Positions 52,540 through 60,904 of a stretch of 64,000 nucleotides of DNA are shown piece by piece. The stretch spans positions 372,001-436,000 of the forward strand of contig NZ_JASNRC010000003.1 of assembly GCF_030411995.1 (NCBI RefSeq). Reading direction: 5' to 3'. The DNA is from Massilia sp. YIM B02769 (GTDB lineage Bacteria; Pseudomonadota; Gammaproteobacteria; Burkholderiales; Burkholderiaceae_D). The translations under genes were made by a program, and so were the position numbers. Under the pieces are notes generated by a model, which was not told the origin of the DNA, did no database searches, and worked only from the letters and a program-made list of their open reading frames with translations. Each line of letters starts with the position of its first letter. Within the stretch, counting starts at the first letter, position 1.

Positions 52540-53532
52540 ATGCAGATCAAAGCCCTGGCCGCGGCCTTCGCCGTTGCCCTTTCAATGAACGTAGCCTGGG
52601 CCCAGGCGCCCATCGTCATCAAGTTCAGCCACGTGGTCGCGACCGATACGCCGAAAGGCCAGGCCGCCGAACGCTTCAAGGAGCAGGCCGAAAAGCTGAC
52701 CAAGGGCCGGGTCAAGGTCGAAGTGTATCCGAACAGCCAGCTGTACAAGGACAAGGAAGAGCTCGAAGCCCTGCAGCTGGGCGCGGTGCAGATGCTGGCG
52801 CCCTCGCTGGCGAAATTCGGCCCGCTCGGCGTAAAGGAATTCGAAGCCTTCGATTTGCCGTACATCTTCCCGTCGAAGGCGGCGCTGTACGCCGTCACCG
52901 AAGGCCCGATCGGCAAGGGCTTGCTGAAAAAGCTGGAACCGAAGGGCATCACGGGGCTCGCCTACTGGGATAACGGCTTCAAGATCATGTCGGCCAACAA
53001 GCCGCTGCATGCCCCAGGCGACTTCCGCGGCCTGAAGATGCGTATCCAGTCCTCGAAAGTGCTGGACGCCCAGATGCGCGCGCTCGGCGCCAACCCGCAG
53101 GTGCTGGCCTTCTCGGAAGTCTATCAGGCCTTGCAGACCGGCGTGGTGGACGGCACCGAGAACCCGCCGTCGAACATGTACACGCAAAAGATGCACGAGG
53201 TGCAGAAGCACCTGACGGTGTCGAACCACGGCTACCTGGGCTACGCCGTCATCGTCAACAAGAAATTCTGGGATGGGTTGCCGGCCGCCGTGCGCGCCCA
53301 GCTCGAGCAGGCCATGCGCGACGCCACCACCTTCGAAAAGGCCATCGCCCAGCGCGACAACGACCTGGCGCTGGAAGCCATCCGCAAGGCCGGCAAGACC
53401 ACCATCTACAACCTGACGCCGCAGGAACAGGCGGCCTGGCGCACGGCCCTGCAGCCGGTGCAGCGCCAGATGGAAAGCCGGATCGGCAAGGACCTGATCC
53501 AGTCGATCACGCGCGAAACGGCAAAAAAATAA
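52540..53532 (+). CDS. dctP: TRAP transporter periplasmic substrate-binding protein DctP
   Basis: 330 residues. Signal peptide MQIKALAAAFAVALSMNVAW with cleavage near AWAQ; the mature DctP fold includes IKFSHVVATDTPKGQAAERF and the family motif NGFKIMSANKPLHAPGDFRG with GLKMRIQSS, where the Arg binds the substrate carboxylate. C4-dicarboxylate is the likely ligand from similarity and the DctSR neighbours. GAGGAGA precedes the start. Confidence 0.92.
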   Translation: MQIKALAAAFAVALSMNVAWAQAPIVIKFSHVVATDTPKGQAAERFKEQAEKLTKGRVKVEVYPNSQLYKDKEELEALQLGAVQMLAPSLAKFGPLGVKEFEAFDLPYIFPSKAALYAVTEGPIGKGLLKKLEPKGITGLAYWDNGFKIMSANKPLHAPGDFRGLKMRIQSSKVLDAQMRALGANPQVLAFSEVYQALQTGVVDGTENPPSNMYTQKMHEVQKHLTVSNHGYLGYAVIVNKKFWDGLPAAVRAQLEQAMRDATTFEKAIAQRDNDLALEAIRKAGKTTIYNLTPQEQAAWRTALQPVQRQMESRIGKDLIQSITRETAKK

Positions 53533-53617
53533 AGCGCGAAGAAGTAAGAAATTCAGTGTAGCGGGGCGGGACGGCTTGCGCCGTGCCTGCGCTCGCCTGT
53601 CCTTCTGAAAGACACCC

Positions 53618-54187
53618 ATGAAATTCCTCGATCGACTCGAAGAATGGATCATCGCGACCCTGATGGCGGCGGCCACCGTCGTCATCTTCATCGCGGTGGT
53701 GCATCGCTACCTGTCCGGGCTGCCGATTCCGGTGCTGCAGGACTATCTCATCCAGATCAACACCAGCTGGGCCCAGGAACTGTGCATCTACATGTTCGTG
53801 TGGATGGCCAAGTTCGGCGCGGCCTATGGCGTGCGCACCGGTATCCACGTCGGCGTCGACGTGATCGTCAATCGCCTGAGTCCGCGCTGGCGTGCCAAAT
53901 TCATCGTCTTCGGCCTGCTGGCCGGGGCCGTCTTCACCGGCATCGTCGGCACGCTGGGCGCCTACTTCGTCTGGCACATGTCGGAAACCGACCAGACCTC
54001 GGCCGACCTCGAATGGCCGATGTGGATCGTGTATCTCGCCGTGCCGCTCGGCTCGTATTTGATGTGCTTCCGCTTCCTGCAGGTGATGGTGACCTTCATC
54101 CGCACCGGCGAAGTGCCGCACCATGACCCGGCCCAGGTGGAAGGCCTGGACGACGAAGACCTGCCGATCTCGAAAGGTGCCGCATGA
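53618..54187 (+). CDS. dctQ: TRAP transporter small membrane subunit DctQ
   Basis: 189 residues, four membrane segments, with INTSWAQELCIYMFVWMAKF, the DctQ motif around the W-x-E-E/Q position. It joins DctM to form the membrane complex. The stop overlaps the dctM start by 4 nt (ATGA). Confidence 0.93.
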   Translation: MKFLDRLEEWIIATLMAAATVVIFIAVVHRYLSGLPIPVLQDYLIQINTSWAQELCIYMFVWMAKFGAAYGVRTGIHVGVDVIVNRLSPRWRAKFIVFGLLAGAVFTGIVGTLGAYFVWHMSETDQTSADLEWPMWIVYLAVPLGSYLMCFRFLQVMVTFIRTGEVPHHDPAQVEGLDDEDLPISKGAA

Positions 54188-55464
54188 ACGCCGCCATCAT
54201 CTTCATCCTGCTGCTGCTCCTGATGCTGACCGGGATGCCGATCTCGATCTCGCTCGGCCTGACGGTCCTGACTTTTCTCTTCACCATGACCACGGTGCCG
54301 ATCGAATCGGTGGCGCTGAAGCTGTTCACCGGCATCGAGAAGTTCGAGATCATGGCGATTCCCTTCTTTATTTTGGCCGGGAATTTCCTGACCCACGGCG
54401 GGGTGGCGCGGCGCATGATCCGCTTCGCCACCTCGATGGTCGGTCATTGGCACGGCGGCCTGGCGCTGGCCGGGGTGGTGGCCTGCGCCCTGTTCGCGGC
54501 GGTGTCGGGTTCCAGCCCGGCCACCGTGGTGGCGATCGGCTCGATCATCCTGCCGGGGATGGTCAAGCAGGGCTATCCGAAGCGCTTCGGCGCCGGCGTG
54601 ATCACGACCTCGGGCGCGCTCGGCATCCTGATTCCGCCTTCCATCGTGATGGTGATGTATTCGGTGACCACCAACACCTCGGTCGGCAAGCTGTTCATGG
54701 CCGGCGTGATCCCGGGCCTGATGCTCGCCTTTTTGCTCGGCCTGACGACCTGGGTGCTGGCGAAAAAGCACGGCTACCCGCGCATGGCGAAAGCCAGCTG
54801 GGGCGAGCGCTGGCAGGCCTTCCGGAAAAGCGCCTGGGGCCTGTTCCTGATCGTGATCGTGATGGGCGGGATCTATAGCGGCATCTTCACGCCGACCGAG
54901 GCCGCGGCGATTGCCGCCGTGTACGCCTTCATCATCGCCGTCTTCGTCTACAAGGATTTACGGCTGGACCAGGTGGGAAAAGTGCTGCTGGATTCGGCCT
55001 CGCTGTCGGCCATGCTGCTGTACATCATCACGAACGCGGTGCTGTTCTCGTTCCTGATGACCAGCGAGAACATCCCGCAGCAGATGGCGGCCTGGCTCAC
55101 CGGCCAGGGCCTGGGCGTGGTCAGCTTCCTGCTGGTGGTGAACATCCTGCTGCTGCTGGCCGGGAACGTGATGGAGCCGTCGTCGATCGTGCTGATCATG
55201 GCGCCGATCCTGTTCCCGGTGGCGGTGGCGCTGGGGATCGACCCGATCCACTTCGGCATCCTGATCGTGGTGAACATGGAAGTGGGCATGTGCCACCCGC
55301 CGGTGGGCTTGAACCTGTACGTGGCTTCGGGGATTACCAAGATGGGGATTTCGGAACTGACGGTGGCGGTGCTGCCCTGGCTGCTGACCATGCTGGGCTT
55401 CCTGCTGCTGGTGACCTACGTGCCGGCGATCTCGCTGTGGCTGCCAAACCTCGTCTATGGTTGA
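54184..55464 (+). CDS. dctM: TRAP transporter large permease DctM
   Basis: 426 residues, about twelve membrane segments. FAAVSGSSPATVVAIGSIIL and GALGILIPPSIVMVMY are the signature stretches of DctM. It carries out Na+-coupled uptake of the ligand delivered by DctP. Last gene of dctPQM; the ncRNA candidate follows within 60 nt. Confidence 0.95.
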   Translation: MNAAIIFILLLLLMLTGMPISISLGLTVLTFLFTMTTVPIESVALKLFTGIEKFEIMAIPFFILAGNFLTHGGVARRMIRFATSMVGHWHGGLALAGVVACALFAAVSGSSPATVVAIGSIILPGMVKQGYPKRFGAGVITTSGALGILIPPSIVMVMYSVTTNTSVGKLFMAGVIPGLMLAFLLGLTTWVLAKKHGYPRMAKASWGERWQAFRKSAWGLFLIVIVMGGIYSGIFTPTEAAAIAAVYAFIIAVFVYKDLRLDQVGKVLLDSASLSAMLLYIITNAVLFSFLMTSENIPQQMAAWLTGQGLGVVSFLLVVNILLLLAGNVMEPSSIVLIMAPILFPVAVALGIDPIHFGILIVVNMEVGMCHPPVGLNLYVASGITKMGISELTVAVLPWLLTMLGFLLLVTYVPAISLWLPNLVYG

Positions 55465-55513
55465 TTCGCGAATATCGTTATAAAAAACTATTCTTTTGCT
55501 GCCACAGTTGCGT

Positions 55514-55519
55514 TATGAT
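55514..55519 (+). promoter_or_regulatory. -10 box before the candidate ncRNA
   Basis: TATGAT; the hexamer 17 nt upstream (TTCTTT) is a weak -35. It is placed correctly for a transcript starting near 55526. Confidence 0.45.
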
Positions 55520-55525
55520 GGAGCG

Positions 55526-55718
55526 CTGCCGGCACCAATGTGGTGCGCCACCTTGGTGCGGTCAGTACCGGACACAAGTCTTGGGGAGTGAGAGAAAAAC
55601 CCGGTAGTCCATACCGGAGATCATGTGAGGAGACACACGTTCGACAGAAGCCGCGGGTACGCCTAGTGGCCGGGACGTGACCATGATTCAGAGCGCACCG
55701 CTGGTGCGCTTTTTTTTT
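55526..55718 (+). ncRNA. Candidate structured small RNA (about 190 nt), family not recognised
   Basis: No protein frame. The segment has several self-complementary parts: GCACCA-ATG-TGGTGC (about 55532-55546), CCGGTA-GTCCA-TACCGG (about 55602-55618) and a long-range pairing of GGTCAGTACCGG (about 55560) with CCGGGACGTGACC (about 55671). It ends in a perfect terminator, AGCGCACC-GCT-GGTGCGCT followed by eight T (55692-55718). Promoter-like TATGAT lies just before it. Length is like 6S RNA, but I could not match the conserved 6S, tmRNA, SRP or RNase P sequences. Confidence 0.55.
55692..55718 (+). terminator. Rho-independent terminator of the ncRNA candidate
   Basis: AGCGCACC (55692-55699), loop GCT, GGTGCGCT (55703-55710) and T-run to 55718. 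It might equally end the dctPQM transcript. Confidence 0.9.
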
Positions 55719-55790
55719 GGTTTTTTCGTGGTCGTTTGCGGGTGGCGCGGGCGATCGTTCGCAGTCGCAGGCCAAAGGATGAGCACGTAA

Positions 55791-55819
55791 CCGCGTGGGC
55801 ACTCCGTGCCCACCGTACG
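55791..55819. repeat. Intergenic hairpin repeat, GTGGGCAC type
   Basis: CCGCGTGGGCACTCCGTGCC followed by CACCGTACG. Confidence 0.85.
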
Positions 55820-55863
55820 TGAAACGGTGCGGATCGTACTACATGCCTCGGACGATCTGTCGA

Positions 55864-55893
55864 CCGTACGGTGGGCACTCCGTGCCCACGCGG
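55864..55893. repeat. Intergenic hairpin repeat, GTGGGCAC type, inverted
   Basis: CCGTACGGTGGGCACTCCGT followed by GCCCACGCGG; partner of 55791-55819. Confidence 0.85.
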
Positions 55894-55899
55894 TACGTA

Positions 55900-55936
55900 C
55901 GCCTCCTTGCGGACACGTACGGCGAGGTGTCGCTCG
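55900..55936. repeat. Second short repeat family, copy 2
   Basis: CTCCTTGCGGACACGTACGG then CGAGGTGTCGCTCGC; matches the copy at 23208-23242 and again follows a hairpin repeat ending in CCCACGCGG. Confidence 0.6.
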
Positions 55937-55960
55937 CACCGCATGCAACTGGCGCAAACG

Positions 55961-58855
55961 CTAGGCCGCCAGTTCCTCCAGCGTCCTTGCATCCACCGGC
56001 CTGCTGAACAGGAACCCCTGCCAGTTATCGCACCCGATCTCCGCCAGGAACGAGCGCTGCGCCTCGGTCTCCACCCCTTCCGCAATGATCCCCAGCCCCA
56101 GCGATTTACCGAGCGCCACCACGCTGCGCGCGATCGATGCGTCGTTCGGGTCGTCCAGCACGTCGCGCACGAAGCTCTGGTCGATCTTCAGCTGGTCGAG
56201 CGGCAGCCGCTTCAGGTAGCTCAGCGACGAATACCCGGTGCCGAAATCGTCGAGCGAGAAGCAGATGCCGTGCTCGCGCAAGGCGCGCATCTTCTCGATG
56301 GTTTCCTCGACCCCTTCGATCATCAGGGTCTCGGTCAGCTCCAGCTTCAGGCGCGTCGGGTCGGCGCCGCTCTCGCGCAAAATGGCCAGCGTCTCCTCGA
56401 CGAAATCGTCTTGCAGGAACTGGCGCACGCTGACGTTCACCGCCAGCGTCAGGTGGGCGGTGCTGGGCGTGTCGGCCCAAGCGGCCAGCTGCTCGCAGGC
56501 GGTGCGCAGCACCCAGCGCCCGAGCGGCACGATCAGGCCCGAGGTCTCGGCAATCGCGATGAAGCCGCCCGGCCCGATCAGGCCGCGCTGCGGATGCTGC
56601 CAGCGCACCAGGGCCTCGGCGCCGGTCAGCAGGCCGTCGCCGTCGACCTGGCCCTGGTAGTGCAGCACGAACTGCGATTCGCGCAGGGCTTCGCGCAGCT
56701 CGGTCTCGATGGCGGTGCGGTAGGTGACTTCCTGCTCCATCGACACGTGGAAGAAGCGCAGCGTGTTGCGGCCCTGGCGCTTGGCCTCGTACATGGCGAG
56801 GTCGCCGCGCCGCATCAGGTCGTCGAGCTGCTGCTCGTGGCCGGTGCACAGGGTGACGCCGATGCTGCAGCTGGCATGGTGCACGGCGCCGCCGACCTCG
56901 AAGGGCACGCGCAGGGCGGTGAGGATCTTGTGGCCGACCGTGTCGGCGTGGCGCAGTGCTTCTTCTTCGCTGGCGCCGACCGACTCCAGCAGGATCACGA
57001 ATTCGTCGCCGCCGAGGCGCGCCACGGTGTCGCTGTCGCGCGCGCACTGCAGCAGGCGCGCCGCGACCTGCTGCAGCAGGTGGTCGCCCACCACGTGGCC
57101 GCGGCTGTCGTTCAGGTCCTTGAAGTTGTCCATGTCGAGGAAGAGCAGGGCGCCGACGCGGCGGTTGCGCCCGTGCTGGCCGAGGCAGTGGTCGACCCGC
57201 TCGTAGAGCAGGCGCCGGTTCGGCAGGCCGGTGAGCGGGTCGTAATAGGCCAGCTGGACGATCTTCTCGTCGGCCTGCTTGCGCGCGCTGATGTCGGACT
57301 GGGTGCAGACGAAGTTGGTCAGCACGCCGTCGGCGTCGCGCACCGCGCTGACCGTCAGCCAGGCCGGGTAGGCCTGGCCGTTGCGACGCCGGGTCCAGAC
57401 TTCGCCCTGCCAGGTCTGCTCGCGCCGCACCGTGTTCCACATGCGCTCGCGGTAATCGTCGCCGTCCGGCTCGAGCGAGAAGGGCGGGAAGGCGGTGCCG
57501 GGCAGCTCGGCGGCGGGCGTGCCGACCAGGATGCCCCAGGCTTCGTTGGCCTCGATCATCATGGCCTCGGGATTCAGCACGCACATGCCCTCGCCCGACT
57601 GAAACACGATGGCGGCGATGCGCAGCGATTCCTCGGCCTGCTTGTTGGGCGTGATGTCGGTGGAAATGCCGCACAGCGCATACACGACGCCGTCGCGCGC
57701 CAGCGGCATCTTGGCGGTCAGGAAGACCTTGCCCGACAGGTGCTCCTCGGTTTCGTAGCGGCGCTGCTCGCTGAGCACCACATGGTCGCCGGCGCGCGTG
57801 ATGCGGGCCTCTACCACGCCGAACAGGGTCTCGTCGTCCTGGCCGACGATGGCGGCGGCCGGGCGGTTCAGCAGGCGGCACATGGCGCCGTTCACGTACT
57901 GGTAGCGCGACTGCGTATCCTTGATGTAGATGAGGCTTTCCACGCTGTCGAGGATGGTGGTGAGCTTTTCCTCGTTCTCGCGCAGTTCGCGCGTGCGTAC
58001 GGCGACCTCGCTGCGCAGCCAGCTGGCCACCGCCAGCGCCGAGAGTAGCAGCCCGACCGCGGTCGCCAGTGCCCACCACAGGCTGGACGGCATGGCCTGG
58101 CCCTTCTCGCTTCCCTGCCACTGGCGCAGGGTGGCGAAGTAGACGGACTGCGGATCGGCGCGCCAGGCCTCGAGCTGGCGGTCGATGGCATCGAGCACGG
58201 CTTGCTGGCGGCCGGGCAGGGCGGCGTAGTACACGCGGGTCGGGTTGAAGACGACGCCGGTCGCCTGCAGGCCCTGGCCGGCTGCCTGCAGGTCGCCGAA
58301 GAAGTGGTTCGCGGCCACGGCATCCGCTTCGCCCTCGCCGGCCAGGGCAAACGCCCGTTCCAGCGACGCGGCCGGGACCAGGACCGCGGAGGCGCCATAG
58401 CTGGCCAGAATCTCGGGCAGTATCTGCGACTGGATCGAACTGCCCAGCACCGCGATGCGCTTGCCCTTCAGGTCGGGCAGGGCGCGGATGCCGCTGCCCG
58501 GCCTGGCATACACCTGCGACCAGCTGTGCAGGACGGGAATGCGGTGCAGGGCCAGCACGCGGGCACGGTCTTCGGACCAGGCGACATCGGGCAGCAGGTC
58601 GATGCGGCCCGCGGCGAGCAGGTCGACGCAGGCGGCCCATTCGCAGGGAACGAATTCGAGCGTCCAGCGTTCCGCGCTGGCAATGTCGCGCAGCAGGTCG
58701 ATCAGGATGCCGGACGCCTGGCCCTGCTCGTTCATGAACAGGTTCGGCGCATTGTTCGACACGCCGACACGCAGCGGCGCGGCGCCTTGCGCGCCGGCCT
58801 GGCCGAGGCAGCCGAGCAGTGAAACGAAAACCAGTAAGCGGAGTACGCGCGGCAT
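55961..58855 (-). CDS. Periplasmic-sensing PAS-GGDEF-EAL cyclic-di-GMP protein
   Basis: 964 residues. A signal/anchor (VLRLLVFVSLLGCLGQAGA) leads to a periplasmic SBP_bac_3-like binding domain (about 27-250, VGVSNNAPNLFMNEQGQASG), a membrane helix (LLSALAVASWL), two PAS domains (about 300-530), then GGDEF with intact GGDEFVILLES and EAL with EALVRWQHP, DDFGTGYSSLSYLK and EGVETEAQ. Both catalytic domains keep their key residues, so synthesis and breakdown of c-di-GMP are possible. The periplasmic ligand is probably an amino acid or other small molecule. Confidence 0.92.
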   Translation of the reverse strand: MPRVLRLLVFVSLLGCLGQAGAQGAAPLRVGVSNNAPNLFMNEQGQASGILIDLLRDIASAERWTLEFVPCEWAACVDLLAAGRIDLLPDVAWSEDRARVLALHRIPVLHSWSQVYARPGSGIRALPDLKGKRIAVLGSSIQSQILPEILASYGASAVLVPAASLERAFALAGEGEADAVAANHFFGDLQAAGQGLQATGVVFNPTRVYYAALPGRQQAVLDAIDRQLEAWRADPQSVYFATLRQWQGSEKGQAMPSSLWWALATAVGLLLSALAVASWLRSEVAVRTRELRENEEKLTTILDSVESLIYIKDTQSRYQYVNGAMCRLLNRPAAAIVGQDDETLFGVVEARITRAGDHVVLSEQRRYETEEHLSGKVFLTAKMPLARDGVVYALCGISTDITPNKQAEESLRIAAIVFQSGEGMCVLNPEAMMIEANEAWGILVGTPAAELPGTAFPPFSLEPDGDDYRERMWNTVRREQTWQGEVWTRRRNGQAYPAWLTVSAVRDADGVLTNFVCTQSDISARKQADEKIVQLAYYDPLTGLPNRRLLYERVDHCLGQHGRNRRVGALLFLDMDNFKDLNDSRGHVVGDHLLQQVAARLLQCARDSDTVARLGGDEFVILLESVGASEEEALRHADTVGHKILTALRVPFEVGGAVHHASCSIGVTLCTGHEQQLDDLMRRGDLAMYEAKRQGRNTLRFFHVSMEQEVTYRTAIETELREALRESQFVLHYQGQVDGDGLLTGAEALVRWQHPQRGLIGPGGFIAIAETSGLIVPLGRWVLRTACEQLAAWADTPSTAHLTLAVNVSVRQFLQDDFVEETLAILRESGADPTRLKLELTETLMIEGVEETIEKMRALREHGICFSLDDFGTGYSSLSYLKRLPLDQLKIDQSFVRDVLDDPNDASIARSVVALGKSLGLGIIAEGVETEAQRSFLAEIGCDNWQGFLFSRPVDARTLEELAA

Positions 58856-58979
58856 ATTCGTCAGGTGTCGATGTTTAGGTTAAGCATAGTCTTTTTTACA
58901 ATAAACGGACGCCACGTACGAGAAATTGCACTTACGAAAAAGTTGGTGGACGGTGGGAGCGAGGAGTAAACTAGCGCCC

Positions 58980-59504
58980 ATGAATACTCCACAAGGCAGC
59001 GAGCTGTTTTCCGCCATCGTGCCGGCGCCGTTTGGCGCCATCGGCATCCGCACCGAAGGCGAGCGCGTGCGCGAACTGGTCTACCTCGAGCCGCGTTTCG
59101 GCGACAAGGCGGCGCAGGATGCCACCGCCGAGCTGGCCGCGCGCCAGGTCGAACAGTACCTGCTCGATCCCGATTTCGTTTTCGATTTGCCGCTGATGGA
59201 AGCGGGCAGCGATTTCCAGCGCCGCGTCTGGGGCGCGATCAGCGCGATTCCGCGCGGCAGCGTGCGCACCTACGGCATCCTGGCCAAGGAACTCGGCTCG
59301 GCGCCGCGCGCGGTGGGGCAAGCCTGCGGCGCCAACTGGTTCCCGCTGGTGATTCCCTGCCACCGCGTGACCGCTGCGCGCGGCCTCGGCGGCTTTGCCA
59401 GCCACGACGAGGAAAACGGCTTCCATTTGTCGGTCAAGCGCTGGCTGCTGCGCCACGAAGGCGCCACCGCATCGCCATGGCAGCAGCAGTCGATCTGGGA
59501 CTGA
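58980..59504 (+). CDS. ogt: Methylated-DNA--protein-cysteine methyltransferase
   Basis: 174 residues. Suicide DNA repair protein that removes O6-alkyl groups from guanine. Active-site motif PCHRV in ANWFPLVIPCHRVTAARGLG, with RTYGILAKELGSAPRAVGQA as the DNA-binding helix-turn-helix before it. Start at 58980 (MNTPQGSELF). It overlaps the xerD start by 28 nt. Confidence 0.94.
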   Translation: MNTPQGSELFSAIVPAPFGAIGIRTEGERVRELVYLEPRFGDKAAQDATAELAARQVEQYLLDPDFVFDLPLMEAGSDFQRRVWGAISAIPRGSVRTYGILAKELGSAPRAVGQACGANWFPLVIPCHRVTAARGLGGFASHDEENGFHLSVKRWLLRHEGATASPWQQQSIWD

Positions 59505-60379
59505 TCGACGAGTTCTGCGACACGCTGTGGCTGGAACACGGCCTGGCGAAGAACTCGCTCGACGCCTACCGGCGCGACCTGCGTTTGTTCGCTGGCTGGC
59601 TGCATCTGAAGCAGCCGGGGCGCGGGCTGCTGGGCGTGCGCTCCGAGGACCTGGCCGGCTATTTCGCCGAGCGTCACGCGGACACCAAGCCGAGCACGGC
59701 CAACCGGCGCCTGTCGGTACTGAAGCGTTTTTATCAGCTGGCGCTGCGGCGCAACCAGGTAGCGGAAGACCCTTGCCTGAAGATGGCCACGGCGCGCCAG
59801 CCGCAGCGCTTCGTGCACACGCTGACCGAAGAGCAGGTCGAGGCGCTGTTGAACGCGCCCGACGTGTCCACGGCGCTGGGTTTGCGCGAGCGCACGATGC
59901 TGGAGCTGATGTATGCCAGCGGCCTGCGGGTGTCGGAACTGGTGGCCTTGAAACTGGTCGAACTGAGCTTGAACGATGGCGTGCTGCGCATTACGGGCAA
60001 GGGCAGCAAGACGCGCCTGGTGCCGTTCGGCCAGCAGGCGCGGATCTGGGTCGAGCGTTACCTGAAGGATGCGCGCGGGATCATTCTTAACGGGCAGATG
60101 GACGATGCGCTGTTCGTGACGGGGCGCGGCGGGCCGATGACGCGGCAGATGTTCTGGATATTGATCAAGAAGCATGCCTTGAAGGCGGGAATCCGCGCGC
60201 CCTTGTCGCCGCACACGCTGCGCCATGCGTTTGCCACCCATTTGTTGAACCACGGCGCCGACTTGCGTGTTGTGCAACTTCTGCTGGGGCACTCGGATAT
60301 TTCAACCACACAAATTTATACCCATGTTGCGCGCGAGCGTCTGAAGCACCTGCATGCTCAGCATCACCCACGTGGGTAA
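59477..60379 (+). CDS. xerD: Site-specific tyrosine recombinase XerD
   Basis: 300 residues. Resolves chromosome dimers at dif together with XerC. N-terminal SAM-like core-binding domain (LIDEFCDTLWLEHGLAKNSL), C-terminal catalytic domain with Arg in ASGLRVSELV, HTLRHAFATHLL, GHSDISTTQIYTHV (catalytic Tyr). No mobile-element context, so a housekeeping Xer protein. Overlaps ogt, likely cotranscribed. Confidence 0.95.
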   Translation: MAAAVDLGLIDEFCDTLWLEHGLAKNSLDAYRRDLRLFAGWLHLKQPGRGLLGVRSEDLAGYFAERHADTKPSTANRRLSVLKRFYQLALRRNQVAEDPCLKMATARQPQRFVHTLTEEQVEALLNAPDVSTALGLRERTMLELMYASGLRVSELVALKLVELSLNDGVLRITGKGSKTRLVPFGQQARIWVERYLKDARGIILNGQMDDALFVTGRGGPMTRQMFWILIKKHALKAGIRAPLSPHTLRHAFATHLLNHGADLRVVQLLLGHSDISTTQIYTHVARERLKHLHAQHHPRG

Positions 60380-60461
60380 TGCAAACCCGTGTGGCTTAAC
60401 TGGCGCATAATGGTTCGGGTTCGGCACCCTTCTTACATGTCAGCTTGCATACGAGGAAATC

Positions 60462-60641
60462 ATGGCAAAGACCAACTTCCAATACGAAAAGCGGCAACGG
60501 GAACTGGAAAAGAAGCGCAAGGCGGAGGAAAAGGCCAAGCGCAAGCTGGAGGCGAAGAATCATCCGAAGCCGGAAGGTTCAGAGGGGGAGGTTGGAGAGC
60601 CGGTAGAAGCCGAAGCAAGGGAAACGCAAGAGCAATCGTAG
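60462..60641 (+). CDS. Small highly charged conserved protein
   Basis: 59 residues: AKTNFQYEKRQRELEKKRKA then a Lys/Glu-rich helix and an acidic C-terminal tail. I recall similar short proteins in many Burkholderiales; function unknown. Good ribosome-binding site (ACGAGGAAATC before ATG). Independent small gene 82 nt after xerD. Confidence 0.75.
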   Translation: MAKTNFQYEKRQRELEKKRKAEEKAKRKLEAKNHPKPEGSEGEVGEPVEAEARETQEQS

Positions 60642-60648
60642 TCTCAAC

Positions 60649-60677
60649 CGTACGGTGGGCACGCTGTGCCCACGCGG
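60649..60677. repeat. Intergenic hairpin repeat, GTGGGCAC type
   Basis: CCGTACGGTGGGCACGCTGT followed by GCCCACGCG; left member of an inverted pair. Confidence 0.85.
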
Positions 60678-60838
60678 AACGTGCCCCATTGTTGGCCGAA
60701 TTATTTCGTTGCCGCCCGACCAAATGCGCGGCATCCAGAAGCACATCCGTGGCTTCGATTAAGTTAGTGACTCGTTCCGAAGCCGCTAACGTCAGGCTTA
60801 TTTATCGTCACAAACACCGCTAACACTGCGGCGCGTTC

Positions 60839-60882
60839 CGCGTGGGCACAGCGTGCCTAGCGCGGCCCGGCCCACCCTACGG
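60839..60882. repeat. Intergenic hairpin repeat, interrupted copy
   Basis: CCGCGTGGGCACAGCGTGCC, then about 15 extra bases (TAGCGCGGCCCGGCC), then CACCCTACGG. A copy of the family with an insertion between the second arm and the flank. Confidence 0.65.
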
Positions 60883-60904
60883 TCGACGCCGCAGGCTTCG
60901 GCTC

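Noticed and set aside
55526..55718. 6S RNA, tmRNA or SRP RNA
   Set aside because: The conserved sequence blocks of those RNAs (for example the SRP GGTCAGGTCCGGAAGGAAGC stretch and the tmRNA T-arm) are absent; only length resembles 6S.
55871..58048. 725-residue plus-strand frame over the GGDEF/EAL gene
   Set aside because: Shadow frame opposite conserved catalytic motifs; no family features.
59477..60379. XerD-like recombinase as integrase of a mobile element
   Set aside because: Length, motifs and coupling to ogt fit housekeeping XerD; no attachment site or cargo genes seen.
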